DNA of 64,000 nt from Eucommia ulmoides. Its lineage: Eukaryota; Streptophyta; Magnoliopsida; Garryales; Eucommiaceae. Location: positions 11,810,240-11,874,239 of the forward strand of contig CM028338.1 of the NCBI GenBank assembly GCA_016647705.1. The letters are read 5' to 3'. Both the position numbers and the translations under genes were made by a program. Positions 47,734-59,567 of this stretch are shown in pieces (the stretch's first letter is position 1; the number at the start of each line of letters is the position of its first letter). The notes under the pieces were generated by a model. The model did not search any database. It was not told where the DNA came from and saw nothing but the letters and a program-made list of their open reading frames with translations.

Positions 47734-49436
47734 TGATAGGTGTGATCCACCTACGTATTTCCAAATCGAATTCAGTTAGTTTTTGAGCGTTTAAATAGTA
47801 TTTTATTACGTTTTAATTAGTTTTATTACTTTTTGGATAAATCAAGTACTGGGGCAAAAAGATAGGAAACTGGAGCAAAAACAATGAGATCGAACCAAAA
47901 GCGATCGAAGAACGGTGAAGAAATCAACCACGGAGGCAAATTTATGAAATAAGCCCACCGCCTAAGCATCCAAACGACTGCCTAGGCAGTGAAGAAGCTT
48001 AGAAAAGAGCAAATTTTACTGATAGACCACCGCTTAGGCATAAATCCAGCAGAGAAATCAAAGTAGGCTACTAACAGCCCATCGCCTCGGCAGAGAAATC
48101 CACCGCCTAGGGAGAAATCCAGCAGAATGTTCTTCCACATCTACCACTATCTTTATCGCCTAGGTGGTCACCAACCGACCTACCTCTATCTAGGAGGAGG
48201 ATCACTTCGCCTAGGCGAAAACCCTTTGCACAGCCTTAATATTTATTTAGATATTTTGAGATTGTTTGCCCATAAATACCCCTCTCCTCCCTCTTCTACA
48301 GCCTCTCTTGAATTTTTGAGCCTCTTAGAATATATCTAAGGGTATATTTAGGAGTTTTAGAGGTAGAGCTCACATCCCGAAGTGGAAAAGATGGCGAATC
48401 GATCGTTGAGCATTCTTAGCGGTTTATCTTCGGACGAGGCTAAGTTCTTCGATTGTTTTTCCTTATTTTTTTAACTTAGGATATTGTGAGCATGTTTAGC
48501 TTAATTTCATTGTTTATACAGTTATGACCATGAGTTAAATATGGATTGTAGTAGGGATTAACAATATATTTATAAATACGTTGTTTAGATGATTTCGGTG
48601 TTTCGTTTGTGATTGTTCTTTGTAGTTTGATTGTATTTATTGTATTGTTTGTTTATCATGCTTAGTTAGATAAATAGAGAATATAGGATTTTCATAAATT
48701 CCAGATTCGGATTTGGGTAAACAAACGCCATGATTTTATAACCCGATCAGGGTTTGAATCGTAGACAATCAATGATGTTGGGGTAAGATTCATGCTACCT
48801 AGGGTTGTTAATACATTGAGGGGGACTTCTTTGTTGACTCAAATTTTCATTATATCCCTCGTCTTATAGTCGAGTGAGGTGGCGAGGGAGTTTTGGAACG
48901 GAGATTGTCGATAGGGTAAACACAACGCGATGATTCAATAACCCGGGAGGGAGTTTAATTGTGTGCAATCAATGACGCTGGGTGAGACTCATGTGACCTA
49001 GGGTTGTTAAGACGTTGAGGGGGACTTCTTCATTAACTCGAATTCATGTATTCCCCCATCTTATACTCGGGAGAGGTGGCGATGGAGTTTACATACCAAG
49101 ATTGTCAAATAGGTCGAATACCATAAACGTGAGTAATTCGAGATCGAGCACGTATTTGTAAACACGTTTATCCCTAGGAAATTCTTCACCCTAAAATATA
49201 TTAGTATATTAATGTAGTTAATTTAGGTTATATTAGTATTAGTTTAATTAATCAGATACATTTATTTTTCTCCTAGATAAAGTGAGGCCACGAAAAATGC
49301 GGTATTCGATAGTAACGATACCAATCCCTGTGGATATGATAACCCGATCTTAACGATCACATTATACTAAAACTCTGACTTCGTATACTTGAAAGTAATC
49401 ATATACGCGAAGGATAGAAGAATCCTTCGGCGTACA
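47734..49436 (+). repeat. Left LTR, family A copy 2
   Basis: 1703 bp, TGATAGGTGTGATCCACCTA to GGCGTACA. Palindrome array about 47952-48215 with CGCCTAGG cores, CATAAATA (TATA position) at 48271-48278. Confidence 0.85.
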
Positions 49437-51367
49437 AGTTTTTGGCGCCATTGCTGGGGATTGATCGTTAGGCGAATTCAGTTCTTGGCGATCGCTACCA
49501 AGTTTTTGGTAATGATTGTCAGGCATTGATTTGTTGTTATTATTGATATTGTGTGTAAATGACTTAATTTTACTTTAGGTATTTATTTTGTATATAATTT
49601 TTGTTTGTAGTTTTGTTTTTGTTCCAATGCAAGGTACTTGGCGATATTAGATTGATGAGTATTGATGCATCTCTTCCGATGGGATTCCAAATCGTTTTAT
49701 GTTGCTTAGCCAAGAACATAAGCCGATGAGGCGTTTCCTTGAAAGATTAATCCATCTAAAGTAAAACCTCACTAATCTTGAGGGCGTTCTGAATGTCAGG
49801 CCAAGGACATTAAACCACGCACTTCATGGGAGGCAACCCAAGGTCAAATAAGTTAAATCCATCACATCCGACTTGATTCGGAGGCGAGATCCTCTCGCTT
49901 CCCAAGTAAGTGTTTTAAACCCCCCTTCGTCAGCATGCTTTAAATTTTATATGTTGATATTGATGATTGGGATTGCTGAGAACACTATTCGTTTTAAGTT
50001 CTGAAGTAATGTGTAATATTTAGTATTGTTAGTTTATGTGTTATTGTTTTTCCGTATTGCATGTGTGTTTAGGTTAGAATGTGTTTATGTTTTTGTGTGT
50101 TGTTGTTATATGTTGAGTTTTGCATTCATCTGGGTCGTTACCCGATGATAATGAGATTACCCCTGGTTATTTTCGAGGTCAAGGGTAATACCCATTCATG
50201 TGTGATTCTGTGTGCTTGATTATGTTTTTTGGTAAAAATTATTGTAGATCCCAATTGATTTGAGGATGATTTTTGATTAGCCAAACTCATGGCACATTAA
50301 TGATTCTAGAACTTGATTTAGGGGAAGTTTGAGGTGAAATCCTAGGTGAGGTAGTTCAGGAGACGTGATTTAGGCATTCTCTTTGTCGCTTGAGCCTTTT
50401 TAAGCCTACCATGCAATATCATTATCCCTCATTACCTTGTCTAAGCCTAAATACAAATTCCATTGAGAACACATAAACTAATACTATGGCGAGTGGATCT
50501 TTTTCCAAACCTAAATCATTGAATTTAAAAGTGCATTTGAGTGAATAAAGTTAGCAATTGTAAATACTACTTGATGTGTGCGGTTGGGTTTAGGGTGAAC
50601 TTCTAATTGGTTCGGTATTTGAGTACTCACTTGTCGTTTTTCATTTGTATTTCACATACCCCCTTCAATTGTAACAATCAAATAAGTTTGGGGGTATGTT
50701 CATTGAAAAGAAAAGAAAAGAAAAAATAAAATAAAATGTAAATACAGTTTTTATTTCCATTTCTTTTGACAAGTGAGTACGTCGGTCTTTAATTGATTGT
50801 TCAGGATTATTTTTCAATCTAAGTGTGGGGGTTCGAGAGTAAATGTGCCAAGCATTGAGCCTTAGGTAATGTTAAGTTAACAACATTAACCCATTTTCTA
50901 TTCCAGATTACCCTTGGCCAAATAATCTTTAAACTGAACCAAGTCTTTTTGATCTCTATGAACTACTCAACCTATATTAGTGGAGAGTGGACCCCAATCC
51001 GGCTTATAGAAATCCTAGTCCTTCACGGTCTAAGTCCTGAATTTCGTTGGTGGATAATCTAATCCGGTTGTTGTCTAGTTATATTATTGAGTCTCGCAAT
51101 AACACGTATACAGGATCTAGAATAGCGTTCACCATTATTGCATGTCGAAATTCTAAAACCATATGATGTGTTTTACCGCCTGAACTCGATATTACTGGTG
51201 GTTGTTGAGGGACAACAATAACTAGGCCGTTAGCAGAAGTCAAAACTCGCATGTTGTTATGTTTATATTGTTTTAGGATGTTTGTTATTTTATTTTGTTG
51301 TGTTGTTTTTCTTTTCCGTGTGTGTGTTTGGCTCGAGGACTAGCCAAATTCTAAGTTTGGGGGTATT
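49437..51367 (+). other. Interior of family A copy 2 (no coding domain)
   Basis: Colinear with 31605-33457. It keeps the canonical tRNA-Asp-type primer site better than copy 1. No gag, protease, RT or integrase words seen in any frame. Confidence 0.75.
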
Positions 51368-51989
51368 TGATCGGTGTGATCCATCTACGTATTTCCAAAC
51401 CGAATTAAGTTAGTTTTTGAGTGTTTAAATAGTATTTTATTACATTTTAATTAGTTTTATTATTTTTTGTACAAATTAGGTGTGTGGGGAAAAAAGATAG
51501 GAAATTGGAATAAAAATGATGAGATCAAATGAAAAGCAATCGAAAAACGGTGGAAAAAATAAGCACGGAGGCAAATTTGTGAAACAGGCCCACTACCTTG
51601 GCGTCCAGACCACTGCCTAGGCAATGAAGAAGCTGAGAAAAGAGAAAATGTTACTAACGGACCACCGCCTAGGCGAAAATCCAGTAGAGAAATCAAAGTA
51701 GGCTATTGACAGCCCATCGCCTAGGCGGAGAAATCCACTACCTAGACGGAAATCCAGCAAAATATTCTTCCACATCCACTGCTGTCTTCATCGCCTAGGC
51801 AATCACCAACCAACCTACCTCTGCCCAAGCGGAGGATCCCTTCGCCTAAGCAGAAACCCTCTGCACAACCTTGATATTTATTTAGATATTTTGAGATCTT
51901 TTGCCTATAAATACCCATCTCCTCCCCCTTCTCCGGCCTCTCTCGCATTTTTGAGCCCCTTAGAATATATCTAAGGGTATATTAAGGAG
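51368..51989 (+). repeat. Partial right LTR, family A copy 2
   Basis: Starts TGATCGGTGTGATCCATCTA, has the palindrome array (51592-51860, CGCCTAGGCGG cores) and TATAAATA at 51906-51913. It then meets the RT part of Gypsy D at about 51990. Confidence 0.8.
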
Positions 51990-52850
51990 TAAATGGCACA
52001 ACGGATTTACTGTTTTAGAAAAATCTTTTATGAATCGCTGGTAGAAGCTGGCATGGCCTTAGAAACTTTTTACTCCCTTCACGTTAATCGGTGGTGGAAG
52101 TTTCTCGATTGTCTCAATCTTCGCCCGATCCACATCAAGCCCCTTGTAAGAGACCCGATAGCCTAAGATGATTCCCTCCTTAACCATGAAATGACACTTC
52201 TCATAATTGAGAACTAAATGTTTCTCTTCACATTGGTTGAAAACAAGTGATAGATTGTAAAGGTAATGGTCAAAGGATGAACCAAATACCAAGAAATCAT
52301 CCATAAATACTTCCATTATGTCTTCCACCATGTCAGAAAAGATCTTCATCATACACAGTTGGAACATTGTCGGAGCATTACAACAACCAAACGGCATACG
52401 ACGGTATGCAAAGGTGTCGTACGGGCAAGTGAATGTTGTATTTTCTTGGTCTTCTGGTGAAATAACTATTTGATTATAGCCTAAATTGCCATCAAGAAAG
52501 CAGTAATGGTCATAACCGGAGAGACGATCCAACATTTGATCGATGAACGGAAGATGAAAGTGATAATTCCTTGTGGCCTTGTTCAACTTTGTATAATTGA
52601 TGCACAAACCCAACCCATTATGGTTCGTGTAGGAATTAGATCATTATTCTCATTACTTACCCCAGTCATGCCTCCTTTATTGGGAACTACTTGCACCTGG
52701 CTCACCCATTCACTGTTTGATATCGCATAGATAATTCTGGTATTCAACAACTTTAAAACTTCAGCATGGACCACCTCCTTTATCACATGATTTAGCCTTC
52801 TTTGAGGCTTAATTGAGGGCTTTAATAAGTCATCCATCTATATTTTATGC
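51990..52850 (-). pseudogene. Gypsy reverse transcriptase (D), fossil
   Basis: A 184-codon open stretch (52059-52613) with RT blocks: LNKATRNYHFHLPFIDQML, TFAYRRMPFGCCNAP, and the active site VFMDDFLVFG with its Asp pair, then YEKCHFMVKEGIILGY. The connection-domain start is near 51995-52040 (FYQRFIKDFSK). This is Athila-group RT, which would copy RNA to DNA. Fossil. Confidence 0.9.
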
Positions 52851-52917
52851 ATGCATATGGTCGGGCTTATTCCCTTGATGTCTGAAATAAACTAAGCGAA
52901 TGCGGATTTGTGATGTT

Positions 52918-53690
52918 TTAGGATAATGAGAAGTTTGTTCTCTTTTTTTTTTCAGTCAAAGATGATGAGATGATGACCGAGTTGGTAGAGTCTTCCCCCA
53001 AGAATGTATACCGAAGGTGATCTGGTAATTGCTTGAGAATCAACCCACTGTAAGGTGGATTTGAGGGATCGAACGAACTATCTTCATTATCAAGGGTCTC
53101 CATTTGAACCGAATCCATTACGTCTTTAGGTACAGCTTCCAAAGATAAGACGTAGTCCACAACTCCTTCATTTGTGGTTGACCCTTTTTCACCAAAATCC
53201 CCAATTGATAAGGAATTTGTGAGAGCATGCTCCAAAGGATCCCGATTCAAGTTTTTATGAAAGAACTCCCTAACGCACAAGTCCACCACTTCCACCCGAT
53301 TGCAAGTAGGGCACCCTTCCTGAAACTTCATTATATTGAAAATGTTGAACTTCACTTCATCATCATTGAATCTTAAAGTCAAGTTTCCATTATGAACATC
53401 AATCAACACCTTCCCGATTGCAAGAAAAGGCATCCCAAGTATAGTGGGAATTTCTTGGTCTTCCTCCATCTCCAACATGACAAAATCCATTGAAAAGATG
53501 AATTTCTCCACCTTTACAAGCACATCTTCAATTATGTCTTTTGGATAGGTCAATGAACGATCCGCCATTTGCAGAGAAATCGTAGTTGGATTTGCATCTC
53601 CAACCCTAATGTTTGGTAAATGGATGACGGCATGAATTGATACTTGCTCCAATATGACAAAGCACCTTCTCAAAGTGAGATTTCCCTATT
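52918..53690 (-). pseudogene. Gypsy protease part (D), fossil
   Basis: A 251-codon open stretch (52918-53673) with MADRSLTYPKDIIEDVLVKV and FIFSMDFVMLEMEED, then FLAIGKVLIDVHNGNLTLRF, and a Cys-containing linker. It aligns with 36644-37513 in fossil C. The linker to RT is acidic and variable. Fossil. Confidence 0.8.
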
Positions 53691-53699
53691 CTACACGGG

Positions 53700-55480
53700 A
53701 TAGTGAAGCTTCCAGGATCTTTCAACTTTTGAGACAACTTTCGTTAAAAGATCTTACTACATTCCTTCGTAAGCTTGATGGTCTCGTGTTCTTCTAATTT
53801 CTTTATCTTGGTTATTATGTCCTTCAAGAACTTCCTATAATTGGGTATTTGTTCCAGTGCATGGGCAAACGGTATATTGATATAGATTTTCTTGAAAATG
53901 TTAAAAAATTTAGAAAATTGAGAATCCAATTTCTTCTTATGAAACTAATGTGGATATGGCAAAGTTGGAATGATTATCACTAGATTGTCCAGAAAAGAGA
54001 TAGAACCCGAATTTACCCTTGGATCTTCCTTCTTCTTCTCAACTGGAATGGGTTCTTTTTCAACATCAATCTTTTACATTGGCTCTTTCTCCTTTTGTGT
54101 TGTTGCTTTGATCTCCTTTCCTCTGCTCAAGGTAATGGCTTTGCAATCCCTTGGGCTAGTTTTCGTATCACTTGGAAACTTCCCCGAGGTTTCCCCTATT
54201 ATGGAACTAGCGAGTTTACCAATTTGAGTTTCCAACGACTTTACGGTTGAATTTGTATTGGTGCACATTGTCTCAATATTGTCAAGTCTCGTCTCATGCT
54301 TGTCAAGCCGATTATGCATTTCTCACATAATATTTTGTGTTTCCTTCATGAACGCACTGAGAAAATCTTTCTGATGGTGGCTTATTTCTTTCCACCATTT
54401 GTTGTTGTATAGGATGGATTTGTTGTTGCAGCTGATATCCTTAGGATTACAAAGAGTATTCGGGACGAGGTCGCAATGTATTCTGATTGTTCGTATAAGA
54501 TAAATTCTCATGATTCCAAATTTTGGGGTGCTAGTGAGTTGGGATGTTGTTGGCAGGCCTAAAGGTGTAATTGTCAAATTCCTCAAACTCACTATCAACC
54601 CCCGGTTGCGAAGTAATTGCCAAATTGTGTATTTCTTGATTGAACGAGATATCTCTGGTAGAAAATGCGACGAGCTACTCCGTGAGTTTTGAAACCTCGG
54701 CCGACAAGGTTGCAAGAAGATCAGCCTCATGAATAGCAGCTACCTTTCATCCCAAATTTTGCTCACTGGGCTATTGATACTTCTTGGCCGCCATCTCCTC
54801 CAAAAATGCTTAAGCCACGTCTAGAGTTTTGGATAACAAAGAACCTCCAGATGCGGCATCCACAATTGTTTTTTATCTGTCCATCCAACCCGTTGTAGAA
54901 GAGTTTGGTTTGAAACCAATCTTGATACCTGTGTTGGAGGCACTTTCTCAACAAATCCTTGAACCACTCCCGTGCCTCGAAGAGTGGCTCATAATCCCAT
55001 TGGCAAATTTAAGCAATCTCGTGTCTCAATTGTGACGTCTTCGAATGGGGAAAGAACTTAGTGAGGAACCATTAGCTAGTTCCTCCCAAGTTTAGATGCT
55101 CCCTGGTTAGACGGATTAAAACCAACCCCTGGCTCTATCTCGAAGAGAAAATAGGAATAGCCTTAGCTGGATGACATTCTCCGTGACTCCATTTATCTTC
55201 ACGGTGTCACATATTTCTAAGAATGTTTCCAGATGGATATTTGGATCATCATGAAGATTCTCGCCATATTGGTTCTATTGAACCATGTTGATCAGGGCGG
55301 GGTTCAACTCAAAGTTATTTGCTTGGATCGGATGCCTCTGGATTCCTAAATAGTTATTAAACATGATGGGTCTATAGTAATCCCTAACGACCCGTTGTTG
55401 TTGAACTTCTAGTTTTGGTGGTTATTGTAGTAGCGCTTGAGGCACCGGCGATTATCGTAGCATACGATTATCACCACCGT
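53700..55480 (-). pseudogene. Gypsy gag (D), fossil
   Basis: Recognisable pieces are a Lys-rich C-terminal helix (53744-53929, FLKDIITKIKKLEEHET), a coiled-coil linker (54074-54319, NTNSTVKSLETQIGKLAS) and weak remnants of the gag core up to about 55250. Fossil. Confidence 0.7.
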
Positions 55481-55703
55481 TAGCCATTTCTTGAGTTTGG
55501 TTTCTCCTCTATCTCCTTTACCTCCTTAATGTACGTTCAATTTCTGGATCAAGAGCTAGGAATTCAAAACTTCGGCTTCGTCGCGTACACTGTCAGTCAC
55601 CACAACCATTGAAAACAATTAAACAAAAGCAAATAAAACAAATGAGTATCTAAATTAATACCGAGCTACTTGGTAGTAATATGAACTTAATCACTAACTT
55701 TAA

Positions 55704-55727
55704 ATCCCCAGCAACAGTGCCAAAAAT
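55704..55727 (-). other. Primer-binding site (Gypsy D)
   Basis: Minus-strand TTTTTGGCACTGTTGCTGGG directly after the 5' LTR; tRNA-Asp type. Confidence 0.8.
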
Positions 55728-55728
55728 T

Positions 55729-57056
55729 TGTTGCGATATTTAAATGCGCTTTGATTTTACTCGCAAATGCAAGAGGTTAACAAGTAATAAAGTGGATCTG
55801 AAGATTGAGTGTTGTCCACCGGAATTTGTCGTTAGAATTAGTTAAGTACTACAATTAACATAACTTAATTTTATCTAGACGATTGGAAAATTGATATGTG
55901 TTCGCTATTTGAAAACTAATTAAACCTAAATACTTAGATTTAATTCTATGAGAATGGATTACCTAGGGATTAACTTTGTTTACTTATACATATTTGATTT
56001 AGTCTAGTTTACATTAACAGTATTCAAATTATCCGATAATCTAGGTATCTAAAGCTCACTCACTACGTCTCCCAAGTATAAAGTGAGTGAATATGCAACC
56101 GTGTTAACATTGAGATCCCTATCTAGTATCTAATCGATTACATGAGTCTTGTCCCAACCTCACGAATTGCACACGTTCCAATAATCTCCTAAAACATTAG
56201 AACGTCGTGTTGTGTTTTAACCCTAGTCCGAATCCAGGGTTACCTCTCCCGAGTGTCAAACCCCATATTTTCAAACCAACCATAATATCATACAAAGCAT
56301 ACTATGGATGTAATAAAATGGTAAACACAATCTAATATGGATGAACAACCATTAACGAAATAAAGATTCACTCAAACATGTATATTCATGAACTAATCAA
56401 TCCCGAGATAATAAACGCTTAGCTACTCATGATCATAACAGAATATTCAACAATACATGAGATAAACATCATCATACAACCTACAAAGTTTAGGACAAAG
56501 AGAGAAACAAAGAAGGAATGGAAAATCTGTAAAGTGGATGGTTCCACTTTCGCAAAAGCCGCTCCAAGAACGTTTCCTCTTCACAAATGGTGTTCTCCTA
56601 TTGCTTGGTCTGATCTAGGGCACTCTAAAAATATCTTTGGTAATGGTAGAAAGAAGGGGTATAAAAAGAAATGCAAAATATCCTAAAAAAAATCCTAATA
56701 ACGCGTTGCCAGCTGGTGGCTAATCGCTACAGCGAGAAGAAATTTGCTACAGCGAGAAGCCAACTGAATAGCCACTGGTCGCTTATCACTGTAGTGAGCA
56801 ATGTGCTCGCTGAAATGATTAAGGGCTAGTGGCCCTTGGCTGCTGGCGCTATAGTGAGAGGGCTGCATAATGGTATTTTTAGCTCTCTTTTCAACATTTT
56901 TTCCCCGACATCCTACCGATTAGCTTGATTTTCAACCATTTTCTCCCCTAACACCTGATTTACAGAAAAACAGATAAAAACAAATTAAAACATTACAAGA
57001 ACACTCAAAAACTATCAAAATCGGCTTAGAAATATATAGAGAAAATCAATCTATCA
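55729..57056 (-). repeat. 5' LTR of Gypsy D
   Basis: 1328 bp, paired with 43474-44760. GCTACAGCGAG/GCTGTAGCGA-type words at 56712-56870. The minus-strand start TGATAGATTGATTTTC at 57056 is followed outside by the target duplication GTACC. Confidence 0.85.
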
Positions 57057-57061
57057 GTACC

Positions 57062-57985
57062 TAATTTCTAGTGGCCATTAGAGCAAGTATTGAATAACTG
57101 TCACTAATAGATTTTTTGAAGCTACTTGATTTCGAGTCATCCCATGTGACTTTCATGAACTTCTTCTTTCCCTTTTTCTCTTTCTTCGTTTTGTTATTTT
57201 TTTTTTCTTTGGCTCAAGACAATCAAATTGAAAGTGATAAGTTTTATGACAATTTTAGCATTTAATATTTTTCATATTGAAATTCTTCTTTCCTTGGAAT
57301 GTTCGTCGGGTCATTATTTTGAAATTATTGGTGAGAAACGCCACATCATTTTCTTTCTCACTATCAAGGATTATGTTATTACTATCATCATTCTCCTAAA
57401 CATTGTGATATATTAGTACCAAATATTTCCTTTTACTATTTTCAGCTCTTTTTTCGTATCCATGAATAGTTGACTCATGGGTCATTAGACAACCAATGAG
57501 TTCATCAAGCAAATATTTGGTGATATCCTTAGCTTCCTCGATTTTGGTCACTTTGGATTTCCATGTTTTGATTAATAATCTAAGAATTTTTTGTACTTTA
57601 TCCTACATGGTGTATGGCTTTCCAAGTGCTCCACGACTGTTACAAATATTGGTGAATCAAGTATACATATCTTGAATTGATTCTGCATCACCCATTCTGA
57701 TCAATTCAAACTGATGAACCAAAGCATTGATTTTGGACTCTTTTAATTCATTTGTTACCTAATGTGTGATTTGCAATGTATATCACATCTCTTTTACCGA
57801 TTCACAACCTAAAATCCTATAATACTTACTTGCATATAAGGAACAAAACAAGAGATTAATAACTTGAGCATTAATAGACAAATATTTAATATCCTCCAAA
57901 TCATAATTATATTTCTTCGTAACAATACCATTAGCTTTGAGAATATAAGGACTATCTTCAATAACCAACCAGTTTCATAGTTAGT
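57062..57985 (-). pseudogene. Sirevirus-like gag (Y), fossil
   Basis: Open stretch 57783-57968 has the N-terminal gag words LSINAQVINLLFCSLYASKY then CESVKEM. Further along, LVHQFELIRMGDAESIQDMY is near 57690, YLLDELIGCLMTHE near 57480, and a CX2C...HFX3C zinc-knuckle-like motif near 57230. This is the UBN2-type gag of Sireviruses. It is the first coding part of Y after its primer site. Fossil. Confidence 0.8.
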
Positions 57986-58141
57986 TGCTTGTAAGAAAGC
58001 AGTCATTCTGACCTTCTAGAATACAAAATTATACCCTATAAATAATGGAGGATGATGCATGAATTACCCCTCAGCTAATGTATTCATGTGGTGTTCATTT
58101 GATCATTTTAGCTAGGTTTTTAAGCCTATCGAGCTAAACCA

Positions 58142-58153
58142 GCTCCGATACCA
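58142..58153 (-). other. Primer-binding site, tRNA-iMet type (Copia Y)
   Basis: Minus-strand TGGTATCGGAGC, one base from canonical TGGTATCAGAGC, adjoining the 5' LTR. Confidence 0.85.
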
Positions 58154-58739
58154 ATTGCTAGCCCACAGGTCTACCCGAGAGGAGGGTGAATTGGGTATTG
58201 ATAAGAACTTTATGCATTTAAATTCCAAATACACAAGTTATCAATTTTTATAATTGATTATTATCTTTTATTTTAGCAGAAACATATTTAACTAAGTGCA
58301 CAACCAAAAAACCAAAATATATACATAGTACACAATGATTTATCCTGGTTTGGTAAGCTACTCTTTCCTACATCCAGTCCCCCAAGGTCCACATGTCTTT
58401 CTCAATCCACTAATCCTTAATTCTTTTCCTAGGTAGGAAGCAAACCCTTACAATCCTTTTCACAGGTTTAAGACTAACCTAATTATTTTCACAGGCTCAT
58501 AATCAAACCTTTACAAGTTTCTCTTTTCATAGGCTAAGGAAAAACATTGTATTTTTACCAGGCTAAAGACTAACCTAATTATATTACAGAAAGAAGCAAA
58601 CCTAGTCTTTTTTTATAGTATTAAGACCAAATCTAACTACATTGATTAAACATTGTCCTAAATATGTCTAATCCAATCACACTTACAAAAATATAAAAAC
58701 CACCAAGTTTCTTCTCACATGAACTTCTACCACCTTAAT

Positions 58740-59567
58740 TAGGGGTGTGCATGAGTCGGGTTAGGGGTATTTTGGACAAATTTGATACCCGACCTAAATA
58801 TGTCAGGTCTGGAATTTCAAAATCCGCTACCGACATAAAAGAGGGATAATCTGACAGTTTCGGGTGTTGTCAGATTTGGTCGAAGAATAGTTGGGTGAGG
58901 TCGGTTGAAGAACATAAACAAAATCAAGATAGATTCAACAGAAACAAAGTATGCTACAACAAAACTAGAACAGATTCAACAAAAATAAATAAGGAATTAT
59001 AACAAAACTTCTACATACTTGCACAGTGCTCATGCCTCACGATTTCATTAACAATTGTCCCTACATCATCACTAACTATTGATTCTTCAGATGGTAATGA
59101 TAGATCTACATAAGAATCGAAGAAATCAAAAACATGTTGGGAAGAAGAAGAAAAAGAAGAAAAATAAGAAGAAGAGAAGAAGAAGAATAGAAAAAAAATT
59201 TAAAGAGATTGAAAGACTATTTTTGGATATTGGAAAGAAGAAAAATAAGAATCGAAGGCAAAAAAATCTCAAGGTCGAACTTGGAGAAGAGAGGAACGGT
59301 GGTGACACGGAATAGAGAGAAATGGGATATTGCGATTATAAACTCAGAAACCCTAAAAATTGTATTTAAATGATCCATCTTTGGATGGGTCAGGTGTGCA
59401 CAGGTCTAATGTGTGAAAACCCGCCATCCAACCAAGAACCCAAAAAATGAAGAAAAGTTAATAGGCTGTCCGACCAAAATAATCTCAAATCCGAACAGTT
59501 GTAGGTCATAACAACCGAGTTAATTGGGTTGGTGGGTCGGGTTAGGTGGTTGGTTTGCACACCCCTA
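58740..59567. mobile_element. Non-autonomous hAT-like element, 828 bp
   Basis: Perfect 12-bp terminal inverted repeats TAGGGGTGTGCA / TGCACACCCCTA and a perfect 8-bp target duplication ACCTTAAT (58732-58739 and 59568-59575). Subterminal GGGTTAGG/CGGGT words recur at both ends. Inside is a purine-rich GAA/AAG patch (59135-59200) that yields only low-complexity frames, and a short minus-strand open stretch near 59030-59130 without a known domain. It encodes no transposase. The perfect ends suggest it is younger than the hAT at 16709, which has a related terminus. Confidence 0.9.
59135..59200 (+). repeat. GAA/AAG-rich simple repeat
   Basis: A degenerate GAAGAAGAA tract within the hAT-like element. 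The overlapping open frames on both strands are low-complexity products of it. Confidence 0.85.

Larger units (their letters stand above)
47734..51989 (+). mobile_element. Coding-free LTR element, family A, copy 2 (right LTR partial)
   Basis: Left LTR 47734-49436, primer site TGGCGCCATTGCTGGGGATT at about 49443, interior 49437-51367, right LTR only from 51368 to about 51989. The interior matches copy 1: pol-end remnant GGGAGGCAACCCAAGG near 49825, A-rich patch near 50700, polypurine tract AGTTTGGGGGTATT before 51368. It lies in opposite orientation inside Gypsy D. Broken at its right end. Confidence 0.85.
43474..57056 (-). mobile_element. Athila-like Gypsy fossil D with accessory ORF
   Basis: 5' LTR 57056-55729, primer site 55727-55704, gag about 55480-53700, protease 53690-52918, RT 52850-51990, nested family A element 51989-47734, accessory ORF about 47700-46603, 3' untranslated part, polypurine tract 44780-44761, 3' LTR 44760-43474. 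Flanking 5-bp repeats GTGCC (43469-43473) and GTACC (57057-57061), one mismatch, show insertion into Copia Y. RNase H and integrase are not visible. Broken. LTR pairs differ at many sites by eye, so it is not young. Confidence 0.85.

Noticed and set aside
59079-59315. Lys/Arg-rich open frame and its antisense Phe-rich frame
   Set aside because: Both are products of a GAA/AAG simple repeat within an hAT-like element.
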